Shown: one piece after another, positions 1-8,929 of the stretch
Numbering within the stretch: the stretch's first letter is position 1
Layout: each line of letters opens with the position of its first letter
DNA from: CAMLDH01 sp966250375
GTDB taxonomy: Bacteria > Pseudomonadota > Gammaproteobacteria > Burkholderiales > Burkholderiaceae_D
Direction of reading: 5' to 3'
NCBI GenBank assembly: GCA_966250375.1
Contig: CBINHE010000031.1
Coordinates: 1-41,790, forward strand
DNA: 41,790 bases
Position numbers and translations under genes: made by a program
Notes under the pieces: model-generated
Told to the model about the DNA's origin: nothing
Seen by the model: only the letters and a program-made list of their open reading frames with translations
The model's database searches: none

Positions 1-209
1 ATATAGGTTTGCGGCTCCAGCAACCATACTTCCTGCCCTGCAATCATCGTTTTTGCCGCGAATGCATTGAAGCGGGCTTCACGTGCCAATTTGCCGCGTG
101 CATGACTGCTGTTGGCGAGATTGTCGACCAGCCAGAAACCGGCGTTGTGACGGGTTTTCTCGTATTCCGGGCCGGGATTGCCGAGGCCGACGATGAGGCG
201 AATGGACAT
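1..209 (-). CDS. pth: Peptidyl-tRNA hydrolase, N-terminal part (runs off window)
   Basis: Pth recycles peptidyl-tRNAs released during translation by cleaving the ester bond between peptide and tRNA in the cytoplasm. The complement from 209 down to 1 reads MSIRLIVGLGNPGPEYEKT and continues RHNAGFWLVDNLA, which is the diagnostic N-terminus of the family: the GLGNPG.EY motif and the HNAGF motif that carries the catalytic His. About 69 codons are present; the rest lies left of the window. The ATG at 207-209 fits the family start, though no clear Shine-Dalgarno precedes it. It lies downstream of rplY on the same strand, a common bacterial pairing, but a terminator at 468-500 separates them, so pth probably has its own promoter in 210-467. 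Confidence 0.93.
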   Translation of the reverse strand, partial: MSIRLIVGLGNPGPEYEKTRHNAGFWLVDNLANSSHARGKLAREARFNAFAAKTMIAGQEVWLLEPQTY

Positions 210-467
210 GGTATTGGCCGATCAATTTGTTGGAGGACAGAGTCAACTAGCGGGCCGCTTGGCAACGGAATACGCATAGAGCAGTAGCCTTGGACGCGTG
301 CGCTTCTCCAGTGCTACATCACTCCGATGAAATGATGATTCCATTATTCAGTAATCACGAGCTAATGCTTCACTCTCTCCCTCAATGACAAAAGCATCGA
401 TTATCCCGGATGTGGCGAATTGCCGTCTACTTCAGTGCCATTGTGGGTAGACGCATGTAATGACCTC
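210..467. other. Intergenic stretch between pth start and rplY terminator
   Basis: I see no convincing gene here. It probably holds the pth promoter and leader on the minus strand. Short open frames in this stretch have no family resemblance and no ribosome-binding site. Confidence 0.5.
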
Positions 468-500
468 AAAAAAAAGCCCGCCACATGTGGCGGGCTTTTT
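468..500. terminator. Rho-independent terminator after rplY (bidirectional form)
   Basis: A perfect palindrome GCCCGCCACATGTGGCGGGC at 476-495 is flanked by an A-run (468-475) and a T-run (496-500), so it gives a GC-rich stem followed by U-rich RNA on either strand. It sits 37 bp past the rplY stop and would end the prs-rplY transcript ahead of pth. Confidence 0.92.
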
Positions 501-536
501 CGATCCAGGCAATTGGCCTGGACCGGTGCATTACTA

Positions 537-1151
537 TTACTTCTTCTCTGCAGGCGCGGCGGCGGCGCTTGCTTCGGCTTCCACTTTGCCGGCAGGAATC
601 GACGCAGTTGCGACGGTCGGGTTGTCTTGACCGCCATGGAGAACTGCTGTGACACCTTGCGGCAATTTGAGATCGGACAAGTGGATCGAATGACCGACTT
701 CGATCGTGGACAGATCAACTGAGACGAACTCAGGCAGATCTTTTGGCAAGCAGGAGATATCCAGTTCAGCCATCACGTGGCTGATGATGCCGGCGGACAG
801 TTTGACTGCCGGTGACACTTCGGCATTGATAAAGTGCAGTGGCACTTTCACATGGATTTTTTGCGATGCATCGACGCGCTGGAAATCAGCGTGCAGAACC
901 AGTTGTTTGTACGCATGCACCTGGAAATCGCGCAGCAGAACTTGCTCAACTTTGCCATCGACTTCGAGGTCGAGGATCGACGAGTGGAAAGTCTCTTTTT
1001 TCAGCGCGTGGTACAGCGCGTTGTGGTCGAGTTTGATAGTGACTGGCGCACTGGTTCCGCCATAGATGATGCCTGGGGTTTGGCCAGCATTGCGCAGGCG
1101 GCGGCTCGCTCCGGACCCCTGCTCAGTGCGTGCAAATGCGATTACTTTCAT
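537..1151 (-). CDS. rplY: 50S ribosomal protein L25 / general stress protein Ctc (long form)
   Basis: L25 binds 5S rRNA in the central protuberance of the 50S subunit. The 204-residue protein begins MKVIAFARTEQGSGASRRLR and continues with the family motif of the 5S-rRNA-binding N-terminal domain (roughly residues 1-93, including GIIYGG). A C-terminal beta domain follows (about 95-185) and a low-complexity Ala/Glu tail ends in PAEKK. That two-domain length is the CTC/TL5 form rather than the short 94-residue enterobacterial form. The ATG has GGAG about 9 nt upstream on the minus strand. It lies 102 bp downstream of prs on the same strand and is followed by a strong terminator, so prs and rplY are likely cotranscribed. 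Confidence 0.95.
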   Translation of the reverse strand: MKVIAFARTEQGSGASRRLRNAGQTPGIIYGGTSAPVTIKLDHNALYHALKKETFHSSILDLEVDGKVEQVLLRDFQVHAYKQLVLHADFQRVDASQKIHVKVPLHFINAEVSPAVKLSAGIISHVMAELDISCLPKDLPEFVSVDLSTIEVGHSIHLSDLKLPQGVTAVLHGGQDNPTVATASIPAGKVEAEASAAAAPAEKK

Positions 1152-1253
1152 TGTGAAGCTCCATTAAATGCAAGATCTCTGTCTCGCGGTGAAAATCCCC
1201 CGCGACCAGGGGATTTAAAAACTCTCTTCCAAACGAGGATGAGAGATAAATTC

Positions 1254-2204
1254 TTAATCAGCGAACAGCGACATCACCGAATCGCCTTTGGTGATGCGCT
1301 TGAATGTCTCCGCCAGCAAACCGGCGCATGACAATTGGCGAATCTTGTTGCAGGCCTTGGCTGCATCTGACAACGGGATGGTATCGGTCACAACCAGTTC
1401 GTCCAGCGGCGAATGCGAGATGCGATCAATGGCTGGCCCCGACAACACTGGGTGCGTACAGTAGGCGATGACCTTTTTCGCGCCGCGCTCTTTCAATACT
1501 TCGGCAGCTTTGGTCAAGGTGCCTGCGGTATCGACCATGTCATCCATGATTACGCAGTTGCGGCCTTCAACTTCACCGATGATGTTCATCACTTCCGACA
1601 CGTTCGCTTTCGGGCGGCGTTTATCGATGATTGCCAAGTCGCAATCAAGACGTTTGGCCAAGGCGCGCGCGCGCACCACGCCGCCGACGTCCGGCGACAC
1701 TACCAGCAGGTCTTCATATTTCTTGCTGACCAGATCGCTCAGCAAGATGGGAGATGCATAAATGTTGTCAACCGGGATGTCGAAGAAGCCCTGAATCTGA
1801 TCCGCATGCAAATCCATGATCAGTACGCGCTCGACGCCGGCTTCCTGCAGCATGTTGGCGACGACCTTGGCCGAAATCGCCACGCGTGCCGAACGCGGAC
1901 GGCGATCCTGGCGCGCATAACCGAAATACGGGATCGCGGCGGTGATGCGGCTGGCGGATGCACGTTTCAATGCATCGACCATCAGAATGATTTCCATCAG
2001 ATTGTCGTTGGTTGGCGCACACGTCGATTGCAGCACGAAGACGTCCTTGCCGCGCACGTTCTCGTTAATCTCGATCATGACTTCGCCATCCGAGAATTTC
2101 GAGACATCCGCCTTGCCGAGTGGGATACCGAGTTGCTTGGCAACGCCTGCAGCCAATTCCGGGTTTGCGTTACCGGTAAAAACCATCAGGTTCTCGAGCG
2201 CCAT
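1254..2204 (-). CDS. prs: Ribose-phosphate pyrophosphokinase (PRPP synthetase)
   Basis: Prs transfers pyrophosphate from ATP to ribose 5-phosphate to make PRPP, the precursor for purines, pyrimidines, NAD, histidine and tryptophan. The protein from the ATG at 2204 is 316 residues, the family's usual length. It contains FSDGEVMIEINENVRGKDVF, the catalytic flexible-loop region YFGYARQDRR, and the PRPP-binding signature VIMDDMVDTAGTL. A frame extension to 2222 adds six residues, but AGGGA sits properly placed before the 2204 ATG, so I take that start. tRNA-Gln and a hairpin lie immediately upstream on the same strand, and rplY downstream. Confidence 0.96.
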   Translation of the reverse strand: MALENLMVFTGNANPELAAGVAKQLGIPLGKADVSKFSDGEVMIEINENVRGKDVFVLQSTCAPTNDNLMEIILMVDALKRASASRITAAIPYFGYARQDRRPRSARVAISAKVVANMLQEAGVERVLIMDLHADQIQGFFDIPVDNIYASPILLSDLVSKKYEDLLVVSPDVGGVVRARALAKRLDCDLAIIDKRRPKANVSEVMNIIGEVEGRNCVIMDDMVDTAGTLTKAAEVLKERGAKKVIAYCTHPVLSGPAIDRISHSPLDELVVTDTIPLSDAAKACNKIRQLSCAGLLAETFKRITKGDSVMSLFAD

Positions 2205-2236
2205 GGGAATCCCTAAATGCAATCGTTAAAAGCTTG

Positions 2237-2280
2237 AAAAGCCGCCAATGCCTGACTATTGATAGTCTTGCATTGGCGGC
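2237..2280 (-). terminator. Long hairpin between tRNA-Gln and prs, terminator- or attenuator-like
   Basis: Arms GCCGCCAATGC (2241-2251) and GCATTGGCGGC (2270-2280) are perfect 11-bp complements, and the apex contains a second nested palindrome GACTAT/ATAGTC (2254-2267). On the minus strand the stem is followed by TTTT (2240-2237). This fits an intrinsic terminator for tRNA-Gln. It ends only about 33 bp before the prs start codon, leaving little room for a separate prs promoter, so partial read-through into prs is possible. Confidence 0.75.
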
Positions 2281-2318
2281 TTGCGTATTTACTTATGTTT
2301 TTATTTTTATTGAGCTAA

Positions 2319-2395
2319 TGGCAGGGGAACAAGGATTCGAACCTTGGAATGCTGGAATCAAAATCCAGTGCCTTAACCGGCTTGGCGATTCCCCT
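2319..2395 (-). tRNA. tRNA-Gln (UUG anticodon)
   Basis: The minus strand folds as a cloverleaf: acceptor arms AGGGGAA/TTCCCCT, a D arm around GCCAAGCCGGTTAAGGC, anticodon stem CTGGA/TCCAG with loop TTTTGAT giving anticodon TTG, and T arm CAAGG-TTCGAAT-CCTTG. The 3' CCA is encoded at 2321-2319. Total 77 nt. The gene lies between ispE and prs, all on the same strand, so it may be processed from a longer transcript. Confidence 0.95.
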
Positions 2396-2467
2396 ACGCA
2401 ACTGGTTGTTTCGCGTCATATTTTCGCTGTATTCAGCGTTCGATGCAACGTGAAACGAATCTGTTGA

Positions 2468-3337
2468 CTACGACTTTTGCAAGTAGGCAAGCGGATGATG
2501 CTCGATTGCTCTTGTTTTCCAGGCTTTCCACTGCACGGGTACTGCTTTGAGTACCTCGTCAGCTTGGTGTTCCTGCGCAAACGCACAGAACACGCAAGCG
2601 CCTGAACCTGTCATTCTTGCGTTTCCGTGTTTGTCGAGCCATTTGATGGCATCGGCGATAGGCGGAAACTGCTTGACAGCCACGACTTGCAAGTCGTTTT
2701 TCCCAAAACTAATTACGTCAGCGGGAAAGTCGGTTATTTTGACGGGTTTCGTATCTCGTGTCAATTCCATTGAGGAAAATATGACTGCGGTTGGTACAAA
2801 AACCCCCGGTTCGATCACGACAAACCAGCGATCGGGTGTGATGAGTGGCACTAGTGCCTCACCCACTCCTTCGGCAAATGCGTTTTGGCCAAACACGAAA
2901 AACGGCACATCGGCGCCCAATTGCAGGCCCAAAGCCATCAGTTCGGCGCGCGTAAGGCCGGTTTGCCATAAGTGGTTCAGCACCATTAACGTGGTTGCCG
3001 CATCGGATGATCCACCGCCCAAGCCACCGCCCATGGGCAGTCGTTTTTCGATTGCAATGTCAGCGCCGAGACGTTTGCCGCCAGATTTTGCGCTGGCGCT
3101 TGATTGCAATAGCTTCGCAGCGCGCACGATCAGGTCGGTTTCTTCCGGTACGCCGGGGACTTCCGTGATGCGGTGGATTTTGCCATCGTTGCGCACATCG
3201 AAATGCAGCATGTCGCCGCGATCAATCAGCTGGAATACGGTTTGCAGCAGATGATACCCGTCGGGTCGCTTGCCGGTCACGTGTAGGAAAAGATTCAGTT
3301 TGGCAGGTGCAGGGCAGTTGTGGAATGTGCGAGTCAT
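2468..3337 (-). CDS. ispE: 4-diphosphocytidyl-2-C-methyl-D-erythritol kinase
   Basis: IspE phosphorylates CDP-methylerythritol with ATP, the fourth step of the MEP route to isoprenoid precursors. It is a GHMP kinase: the N-terminus has PAPAKLNLFLHVTGKRPDGYH, and the glycine-rich ATP-binding motif PMGGGLGGGSSDAATTL lies about one third along. The C-terminal ARMTGSGACVF motif is also present. From the ATG at 3337 it is 289 residues, normal for the family. An in-frame TTG at 3346 overlaps the lolB stop and would add three residues. The tight join to lolB indicates one operon with translational coupling. Confidence 0.95.
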   Translation of the reverse strand: MTRTFHNCPAPAKLNLFLHVTGKRPDGYHLLQTVFQLIDRGDMLHFDVRNDGKIHRITEVPGVPEETDLIVRAAKLLQSSASAKSGGKRLGADIAIEKRLPMGGGLGGGSSDAATTLMVLNHLWQTGLTRAELMALGLQLGADVPFFVFGQNAFAEGVGEALVPLITPDRWFVVIEPGVFVPTAVIFSSMELTRDTKPVKITDFPADVISFGKNDLQVVAVKQFPPIADAIKWLDKHGNARMTGSGACVFCAFAQEHQADEVLKAVPVQWKAWKTRAIEHHPLAYLQKS

Positions 3338-3342
3338 GGTGA

Positions 3343-4023
3343 TCAAGGGGTGGGCCAGCCTGTTTTCCAGCGGTCGATCACGATGCGGATCGATACGTCG
3401 CCGGCCTGCGGAGTGAACCGCTCAAGGTCGATGCGCTTCGGGCGGTCTTGCTCTGACGATGCATCGTCGTCCTGCCAGCCGGCATAGCGGATGCGCCAGC
3501 CGTCATTGGTGGTGATGGTGTCTGCACTTTGCGGCGTCGCGACAATGCGCCGGCCATTGGTGTCGATCGCAAAGCCTTGCAGCCATTGGCGCAATCCGGA
3601 GATCGGCAGCGGCCAGCCTATCGCGTCTGCAACTAATGCATCGGCATTTGCGGCCGTGCGAGGCGCCTGGCCTATCCGTACCAGCGTGGACGCGACAGAG
3701 GTGATGTCAACGGTGGCAATAATCTGCCCGAGCGGCGATAGCAGCGTGAGCAATGTGTGTTCTGGTGTTTGCGCCCAGATAAAACTGCCGTGCAGCGATT
3801 CGTCCTTGCCGTTCTGCTGATAGCGTATCGACAGCCGCCCGCCTAGATCAATTGCGTCGTGAAAGGTCCGGGCGGGAGTGGCGTGTCGCGGGGGCGTGCC
3901 AGTGCTTGTTCCGGGCGGCGTCATGCCGGCGCAAGCGGCCAATAGTAGCGGTAGCACTAATATGCAGGCGGTGCGCCATTGACCACTGCGGGCGACATCA
4001 AGAAAAGAGGCGATCCGGGCCAT
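3343..4023 (-). CDS. lolB: Outer-membrane lipoprotein insertase LolB
   Basis: LolB accepts lipoproteins from periplasmic LolA and inserts them into the inner leaflet of the outer membrane. Starting at the ATG at 4023 gives 226 residues with a lipoprotein signal peptide ending in LLLAAC, the cysteine being the lipidation site. The body has the LolB pattern GRLSIRYQQNGKDESLHGSF, the LLSPLGQ motif and a C-terminal half carrying WLQG and WRIRYAGW. The frame stays open upstream to 4092, but those 23 residues would precede the signal peptide, so I reject that start. Downstream ispE begins about 5 bp after the stop; the TPR lipoprotein gene lies upstream, 120 bp away. Confidence 0.92.
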   Translation of the reverse strand: MARIASFLDVARSGQWRTACILVLPLLLAACAGMTPPGTSTGTPPRHATPARTFHDAIDLGGRLSIRYQQNGKDESLHGSFIWAQTPEHTLLTLLSPLGQIIATVDITSVASTLVRIGQAPRTAANADALVADAIGWPLPISGLRQWLQGFAIDTNGRRIVATPQSADTITTNDGWRIRYAGWQDDDASSEQDRPKRIDLERFTPQAGDVSIRIVIDRWKTGWPTP

Positions 4024-4142
4024 GGGGAGGGGTGTTAAATTGGAAAACAAGCCAAAGCAGTCGAGGTTTTTATACTTCACTCCGTTCGGCACCGATCTGC
4101 CAGTGAAATCCTGTCATGAAGTCGACTTGTGGTTCACGTAAT

Positions 4143-5948
4143 TCACAGGCTCACATGCAACCGCACCAGCGTGTTTTTCAAGGTGTCGTTGTGCGGGTCT
4201 TTCGTATTGGCGTCACGCCAGAGTTTTTGCGCATCTTCTTTCTGTCCTTTCACCCACAGCACTTCGCCTAGATGCACGGCGATTTCAGGATCCGGCCGCA
4301 AATTATACGCACGGCGCAGCGACTCTTCGGCTTCCTTCAGCTTGCCCATCCGGAATTGCACCCAGCCCATGCTGTCCATGATGAAGGGGTCGTTCGGTGC
4401 GAGCTGGAGCGCTTTATCGATTAGCGCTAATGCTTCCGGCAGGCGTAAATTGCGCTCTGCCAGTGAATAACCTAGCGCGTTATAGGCATGCGGACTAGTG
4501 GGTGCAAGCGTGATGACCTTGTGCAGCGTTGTTTCCATCAGCGCAATGTGGTTGCTCTTTTCGGCCGCCATTGCATAGTCGTAGAGCAAATCGGTATTGT
4601 TGGGGAAGCGTTGAATACCTGCGTCCAGTACCGCCAGCGCGTCGTCAGTCTGGTTTGCTTCACGCAACAGTTGGGCCTCCGCCACGACGACTTGCGTCTG
4701 TTCCCGCTCGCCTTCCGGTTTGAGGCCGGTCAACAGCGCACGTGCAGCAACCATGTCGCCGCGCTTGGCGATGATTTGCGCGCGCTTTATCTGCGCGCCA
4801 AGATAAGCTTCGCCGGATTCGACCTGTGACAGCCATTTGAGCGCCTCGTTCGCATCCTTGCGCTCTTCCGCTATTTGTGCCAGCACCAGCAGCGCCTGCG
4901 TCGGGTCACGCTCGTTGTCGGGGTCTTTCGCCAGCAGGTTCAGGTAAGCTGTCAGATATTTTTCGGCCGACTTCAGATCATTGGTCTGTGTGCTCAGCAT
5001 GCCGAGTGCATACAGACTCGACAAATCCTCTGGCTGCGCCTTTAACAAGACTTCGAACTCGCGGCGCGCCTTGTCGTATTGCTTTTGCTCGATCAAAATA
5101 CGCGCAAAAGCAAGTCTAACCTCGCGCGCATTTGGGTGGGCAGCCAGGAAAGAGGTTAGAAATTTTGCAGCGTCGTTTTTGTCCTGCATCACCTGCGCCA
5201 ATGTCAACGCGCCCAACTCCGAGTCCGGCTTGATTTTCAACGCCGTGCGTGCTTCAGCGCGCGCCCGAACATTGTCGCTATTGGAGAATGCGCCCTGCGC
5301 CAACGCGAGATGTGCCTCCAGCGTGGATTTGTACGGCAACATCAAGTCTTCCAGCATCGAGAAGGCAGCGCCTTTATCCTTGGCACGGGCCAGCATGCGT
5401 TGTATCTGGAACATCATCAAACCCCGTACCTGCGGCTTGGCATTATTCAGGCGCTGCGCGAAAATCGGCCGCGCGCTTTCGAGATTGTCACTCAATACAA
5501 TGAACCCCAGAAAATACTGCGCGGCCTCTTCGGAATGCGGCGCCAAGTCGCGCCATAGCCGAATCGCCGATAGCGCTTCGCCGCTTTGCTTGGCGTTGAG
5601 CGCGATTTCCGCGGCGCGGCGAGCCAGGCGCGGGTCGCGCGTTTGTTGGGCTGCTGTCAGCGTGGTGATGTACGCGGGTTGCCATTGGCCGCGCTGATAA
5701 GCGATTTCCGCGCTCAAGAGGTTGAACAGCAGTTCATTGGTCAACTCGACGGACGGCAATACGTCTTCAGTCTGTGGCGCATCTGCTTTGGCGGCGATTT
5801 TACGAATGCGGATCGGACCGGGGAATTCTTCTCCCGCCGCCACAATGGTCGACGTGCCTGTAGCTTTCGGCGACGCCGACTGTAGCTGCGGTCCTGCACA
5901 TCCCGTCAACAGGGATGCCAAGGTTACAATGGCAAAAGTGTTTTTCAA
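4143..5948 (-). CDS. Tetratricopeptide-repeat lipoprotein
   Basis: A 601-residue protein opening MKNTFAIVTLASLLTGCAGP: a short signal peptide with lipobox LTGC, so it should be anchored to a membrane facing the periplasm. The rest is helical repeat: several TPR units can be picked out, for example around ARREFEVLLKAQPEDLSSLY, and near the C-terminus ALIDKALQLAPNDPFIMDS and ESLRRAYNLRPDPEIAVHLG. The start codon appears to be TTG (5946-5948 complement), supported by AGGA seven bases upstream. TPR lipoproteins preceding lolB-ispE are common in betaproteobacteria. The precise role is unknown; an assembly or scaffold function at the envelope is inference. It is divergent from mutM. Confidence 0.88.
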   Translation of the reverse strand: MKNTFAIVTLASLLTGCAGPQLQSASPKATGTSTIVAAGEEFPGPIRIRKIAAKADAPQTEDVLPSVELTNELLFNLLSAEIAYQRGQWQPAYITTLTAAQQTRDPRLARRAAEIALNAKQSGEALSAIRLWRDLAPHSEEAAQYFLGFIVLSDNLESARPIFAQRLNNAKPQVRGLMMFQIQRMLARAKDKGAAFSMLEDLMLPYKSTLEAHLALAQGAFSNSDNVRARAEARTALKIKPDSELGALTLAQVMQDKNDAAKFLTSFLAAHPNAREVRLAFARILIEQKQYDKARREFEVLLKAQPEDLSSLYALGMLSTQTNDLKSAEKYLTAYLNLLAKDPDNERDPTQALLVLAQIAEERKDANEALKWLSQVESGEAYLGAQIKRAQIIAKRGDMVAARALLTGLKPEGEREQTQVVVAEAQLLREANQTDDALAVLDAGIQRFPNNTDLLYDYAMAAEKSNHIALMETTLHKVITLAPTSPHAYNALGYSLAERNLRLPEALALIDKALQLAPNDPFIMDSMGWVQFRMGKLKEAEESLRRAYNLRPDPEIAVHLGEVLWVKGQKEDAQKLWRDANTKDPHNDTLKNTLVRLHVSL

Positions 5949-6086
5949 TGGATATCCTGAGAAATCATAGCGTACGTATTACCGCATTTTATTCTACGCT
6001 CAACCAGTCCGTATGCGCACGGGTAATGCATATTGCAAACCATGACGCATGTCTAATCGTTTTATCAGAGAGAGTTTGGTTCAAGC

Positions 6087-6908
6087 ATGCCTGAATTGCC
6101 TGAAGTCGAGGTTACCCGGCGCGGTGTTGCACCGCATCTCGAGGGCCGTACCGTCACCGCCGTTACGCTGCGTCACAGCGGACTGCGTTGGCCGTTTCCT
6201 GCCGACTTGCAGCAACGCCTGTCTGGACGCACGATACGCAGCACGGGACGGCGCGGCAAATATTTATTGATTGAGTTTGATCACGGTACGTTGATTATTC
6301 ATCTCGGGATGTCCGGGCATTTGCGCATTTTACCGCTGGGGACCATACCGAAAAAGCATGATCATTTCGACTTGGTGGTCGGTAAACAGTTACTGCGCAT
6401 GCATGATCCAAGGCGTTTCGGCGCGGTACTGTGGCATGGACAGGAAGAGGGGGCCATCGAAAATCATTTGCTGCTGCGAGGATTGGGCGTGGAGCCGCTG
6501 GAAGAGGCGTTTTCAGCGGAACTGCTGTACCGGCAAACGCGCAATCGCAGTGCAGCAATCAAGCAGGTGTTGCTTGCAGGCGACATCGTGGTGGGTGTCG
6601 GCAATATCTATGCATCGGAAAGTTTGTTCCGGGCGGGCATCAATCCGAAGACGCCGGCGCAACGCATCGGCCTCGCGCGCTATGCCAAGCTGACGCACGC
6701 GATCCGCGACATATTAACGGCTGCCATAGAGCAGGGCGGCAGTACTTTACGCGATTTCATTGCGGTCAACGGGCAATCCGGTTACTTCCAGCAAAGCTAT
6801 TTTGTGTATGACCGGGCCGGGCAGGCTTGCCGTATTTGCAGCGCCGAAGTACGTCAAATCAAGCAAGGCCAGCGCTCGACGTTTTACTGCGTAAATTGTC
6901 AAAAGTAA
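6087..6908 (+). CDS. mutM: Formamidopyrimidine-DNA glycosylase (Fpg)
   Basis: MutM excises 8-oxoguanine and ring-opened purines from DNA and nicks the abasic site. The protein (273 residues, standard length) starts MPELPEVEVTRRGVAPHLEG, giving the catalytic Pro1 and Glu2 after Met removal, and Lys lies in the GRRGKYLL motif. The helix-two-turn-helix segment is followed by the C-terminal zinc finger CRIC...CVNC (C-x2-C-x16-C-x2-C). The region VGVGNIYASE is also diagnostic. It heads a plus-strand set with the GTPase gene 32 bp downstream and then mutY, so two of the three GO-repair enzymes are encoded together. Confidence 0.97.
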   Translation: MPELPEVEVTRRGVAPHLEGRTVTAVTLRHSGLRWPFPADLQQRLSGRTIRSTGRRGKYLLIEFDHGTLIIHLGMSGHLRILPLGTIPKKHDHFDLVVGKQLLRMHDPRRFGAVLWHGQEEGAIENHLLLRGLGVEPLEEAFSAELLYRQTRNRSAAIKQVLLAGDIVVGVGNIYASESLFRAGINPKTPAQRIGLARYAKLTHAIRDILTAAIEQGGSTLRDFIAVNGQSGYFQQSYFVYDRAGQACRICSAEVRQIKQGQRSTFYCVNCQK

Positions 6909-6940
6909 GCGCCGGTGCTAGTGTCCTGATTTAAGGTGTC

Positions 6941-8929
6941 GTGGAAATAGAAAAATTATTTAAACGAAAAGATCGTGTCAGTGGAGATAACGTGAGCAAT
7001 CTGGTCCAGAAGTTCCAGGAATACAGTGGCTGGCGTAGCGGCGTGGCGACTACGCTGGAGCGCTATCGCGCCTGCGTCAACGTTGCCGAACTGTCGGACG
7101 CGGCAAGCGACCAGCGCTTTGCGCGGGCACTTGCGCGCCTGAGCGACGACAAGCTGTCGATTGCATTCGTCGCCGAATTTTCACGCGGCAAATCCGAATT
7201 GATCAATGCCATTTTCTTTGCCGATTACGGCCAACGCATTTTGCCGTCCTCCGCCGGACGCACCACGATGTGTCCGACCGAATTGTTATACGACGAAACG
7301 TTTCCGCCGTCGATCCGCCTGCTGCCGATCGAAACCCGCGCAGAGTCGCAGTCGACCACCGAATTCAAGGAACAGAGTCATGTCTGGACTGTTTTGCCGC
7401 TCGATATCGCGTCCGGTGACGGCATGCTGGAGGCATTCAAGCAAGTGAGTCTGACCAAGCAGGTATCGGTCGAAGACGCAAAACGATATGGTTTGTACAA
7501 TGAATCCGACCCTGATATTGCGTTGGCGGTCGATAGTCAAGGCATGGTCGAAGTGTCGCAGTGGCGTCATGCGATCGTGAATTTCCCGCACCCGCTGCTG
7601 AAACAGGGGCTGGTCATTATTGACACGCCGGGCCTGAACGCAATCGGCACTGAGCCGGAACTGACTTTGAACCTGATCCCGAATGCGCATGCGGTGCTGT
7701 TCATTCTGGCGGCCGACACCGGCGTTACCAAGAGCGATATCAGCGTGTGGCGCGATCACATCAATGCCGGTCCGGGACGCATGGTGGTATTGAACAAGAT
7801 CGACAGCATGTGGGATGAATTGCGTACGCCGGACGAGGTCGACGCCCAAATCGATAAGCAAGTTGCCACGGTCGCGCAGATGCTGACTTTGCCGGAACAG
7901 CAGGTCTTCCCGGTATCGGCGCAAAAGGGCCTGGTCGCCAAGATCAATCAGGATGTCGAGCTGCTGGCAAAGAGCCGCGTGCCGGCATTGGAAGCGGCAT
8001 TGTCGAATGAACTGATTCCGGCAAGGCAGGACATCATCCGGGGGCAACTGTCATCCGACATCAATGAATTAGCCTCATCCAGGCAGGCGCTATTGTCTGT
8101 GCGCACCCGCAATGTCGTCGAACAATTGGTGGAATTGAAAAGCCTGCGCGGGAAAAACAAGAACATCATCGAACACATGATGAAGCGCATCGATGTGGAA
8201 AAGCAGGAATTCGACAACAGCCTGTTCAAGTTGCAAGCGACACGTTCCGTGTTTGCGCGGCTGTCGGCTGAAGTCTTTACCAGTCTTGGCATGAGCATCC
8301 TGAAAGAGGATATCCGCAATGCGCGCGATGCGATGGAAAAGAGTAAATTCTCGGCCGGCTTGCGGCAAGCGGTGAAGGATTTCTTCGGGCAGATTGAAGG
8401 CAACCTGCAATCGTCTGGCCGAAAAACGGCCGAAATCACGGAAATGATGACGGTGATGTATCGCAAGTTTTCGACCGAACACGGACTGGCACTGTCGACG
8501 CCGATGCCGTTTTCACTCGATAAATACATGCAAGAAATCAAGATGATTGAAGGTATTTATCACAAGCAGTTCGGTGCCGCCGCGATCATGACGACACCTC
8601 AGGTGGTATTGATGCAAAAGTTTTTCGACTCGATCGCGTCGCGTGTAAAACAGAGCTTTTTGCAAGCGAACCGCGACGTCGAAGCATGGCTCAAAGTTGT
8701 GATGGCGCCGCTCGAAGCACAAATCGGCGAACACAAGGCGCAATTGAAACGGCGCCGCCAGTCGATCGAGCGGATTCATCTCGCCACCGATACACTGGAA
8801 GACAAAATCAAGGTTTTCGAGCAAATGCAAATTGAACTGGAAGCACAAAAGCGTACGCTCGTGATGTTGGAGGCTGAATTGAAAAATGCGATTGCGGCGG
8901 AACTCTCTTCCCTCGAAGAAGCCGCATAG
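6941..8929 (+). CDS. Dynamin-like large GTPase
   Basis: A 662-residue protein with an N-terminal GTPase domain: P-loop AEFSRGKSE (about residues 78-86; the usual first Gly of GxxxxGKS is Ala), a switch-I threonine in GRTTMCPTE, G3 DTPGLN and G4 NKID. The C-terminal half is long helical/coiled-coil (ending in LEAQKRTLVMLEAELKNA), as in bacterial dynamin-like proteins that act at membranes. No obvious transmembrane segment is seen. The listed start is a GTG with AAGG upstream; a second GTG at 6992 with GGAG five bases before it is an equally good start (645 residues). Its stop is followed directly by the mutY ATG, with no gap, so the two are translationally linked. The cellular role is not known to me. 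Confidence 0.85.
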   Translation: MEIEKLFKRKDRVSGDNVSNLVQKFQEYSGWRSGVATTLERYRACVNVAELSDAASDQRFARALARLSDDKLSIAFVAEFSRGKSELINAIFFADYGQRILPSSAGRTTMCPTELLYDETFPPSIRLLPIETRAESQSTTEFKEQSHVWTVLPLDIASGDGMLEAFKQVSLTKQVSVEDAKRYGLYNESDPDIALAVDSQGMVEVSQWRHAIVNFPHPLLKQGLVIIDTPGLNAIGTEPELTLNLIPNAHAVLFILAADTGVTKSDISVWRDHINAGPGRMVVLNKIDSMWDELRTPDEVDAQIDKQVATVAQMLTLPEQQVFPVSAQKGLVAKINQDVELLAKSRVPALEAALSNELIPARQDIIRGQLSSDINELASSRQALLSVRTRNVVEQLVELKSLRGKNKNIIEHMMKRIDVEKQEFDNSLFKLQATRSVFARLSAEVFTSLGMSILKEDIRNARDAMEKSKFSAGLRQAVKDFFGQIEGNLQSSGRKTAEITEMMTVMYRKFSTEHGLALSTPMPFSLDKYMQEIKMIEGIYHKQFGAAAIMTTPQVVLMQKFFDSIASRVKQSFLQANRDVEAWLKVVMAPLEAQIGEHKAQLKRRRQSIERIHLATDTLEDKIKVFEQMQIELEAQKRTLVMLEAELKNAIAAELSSLEEAA

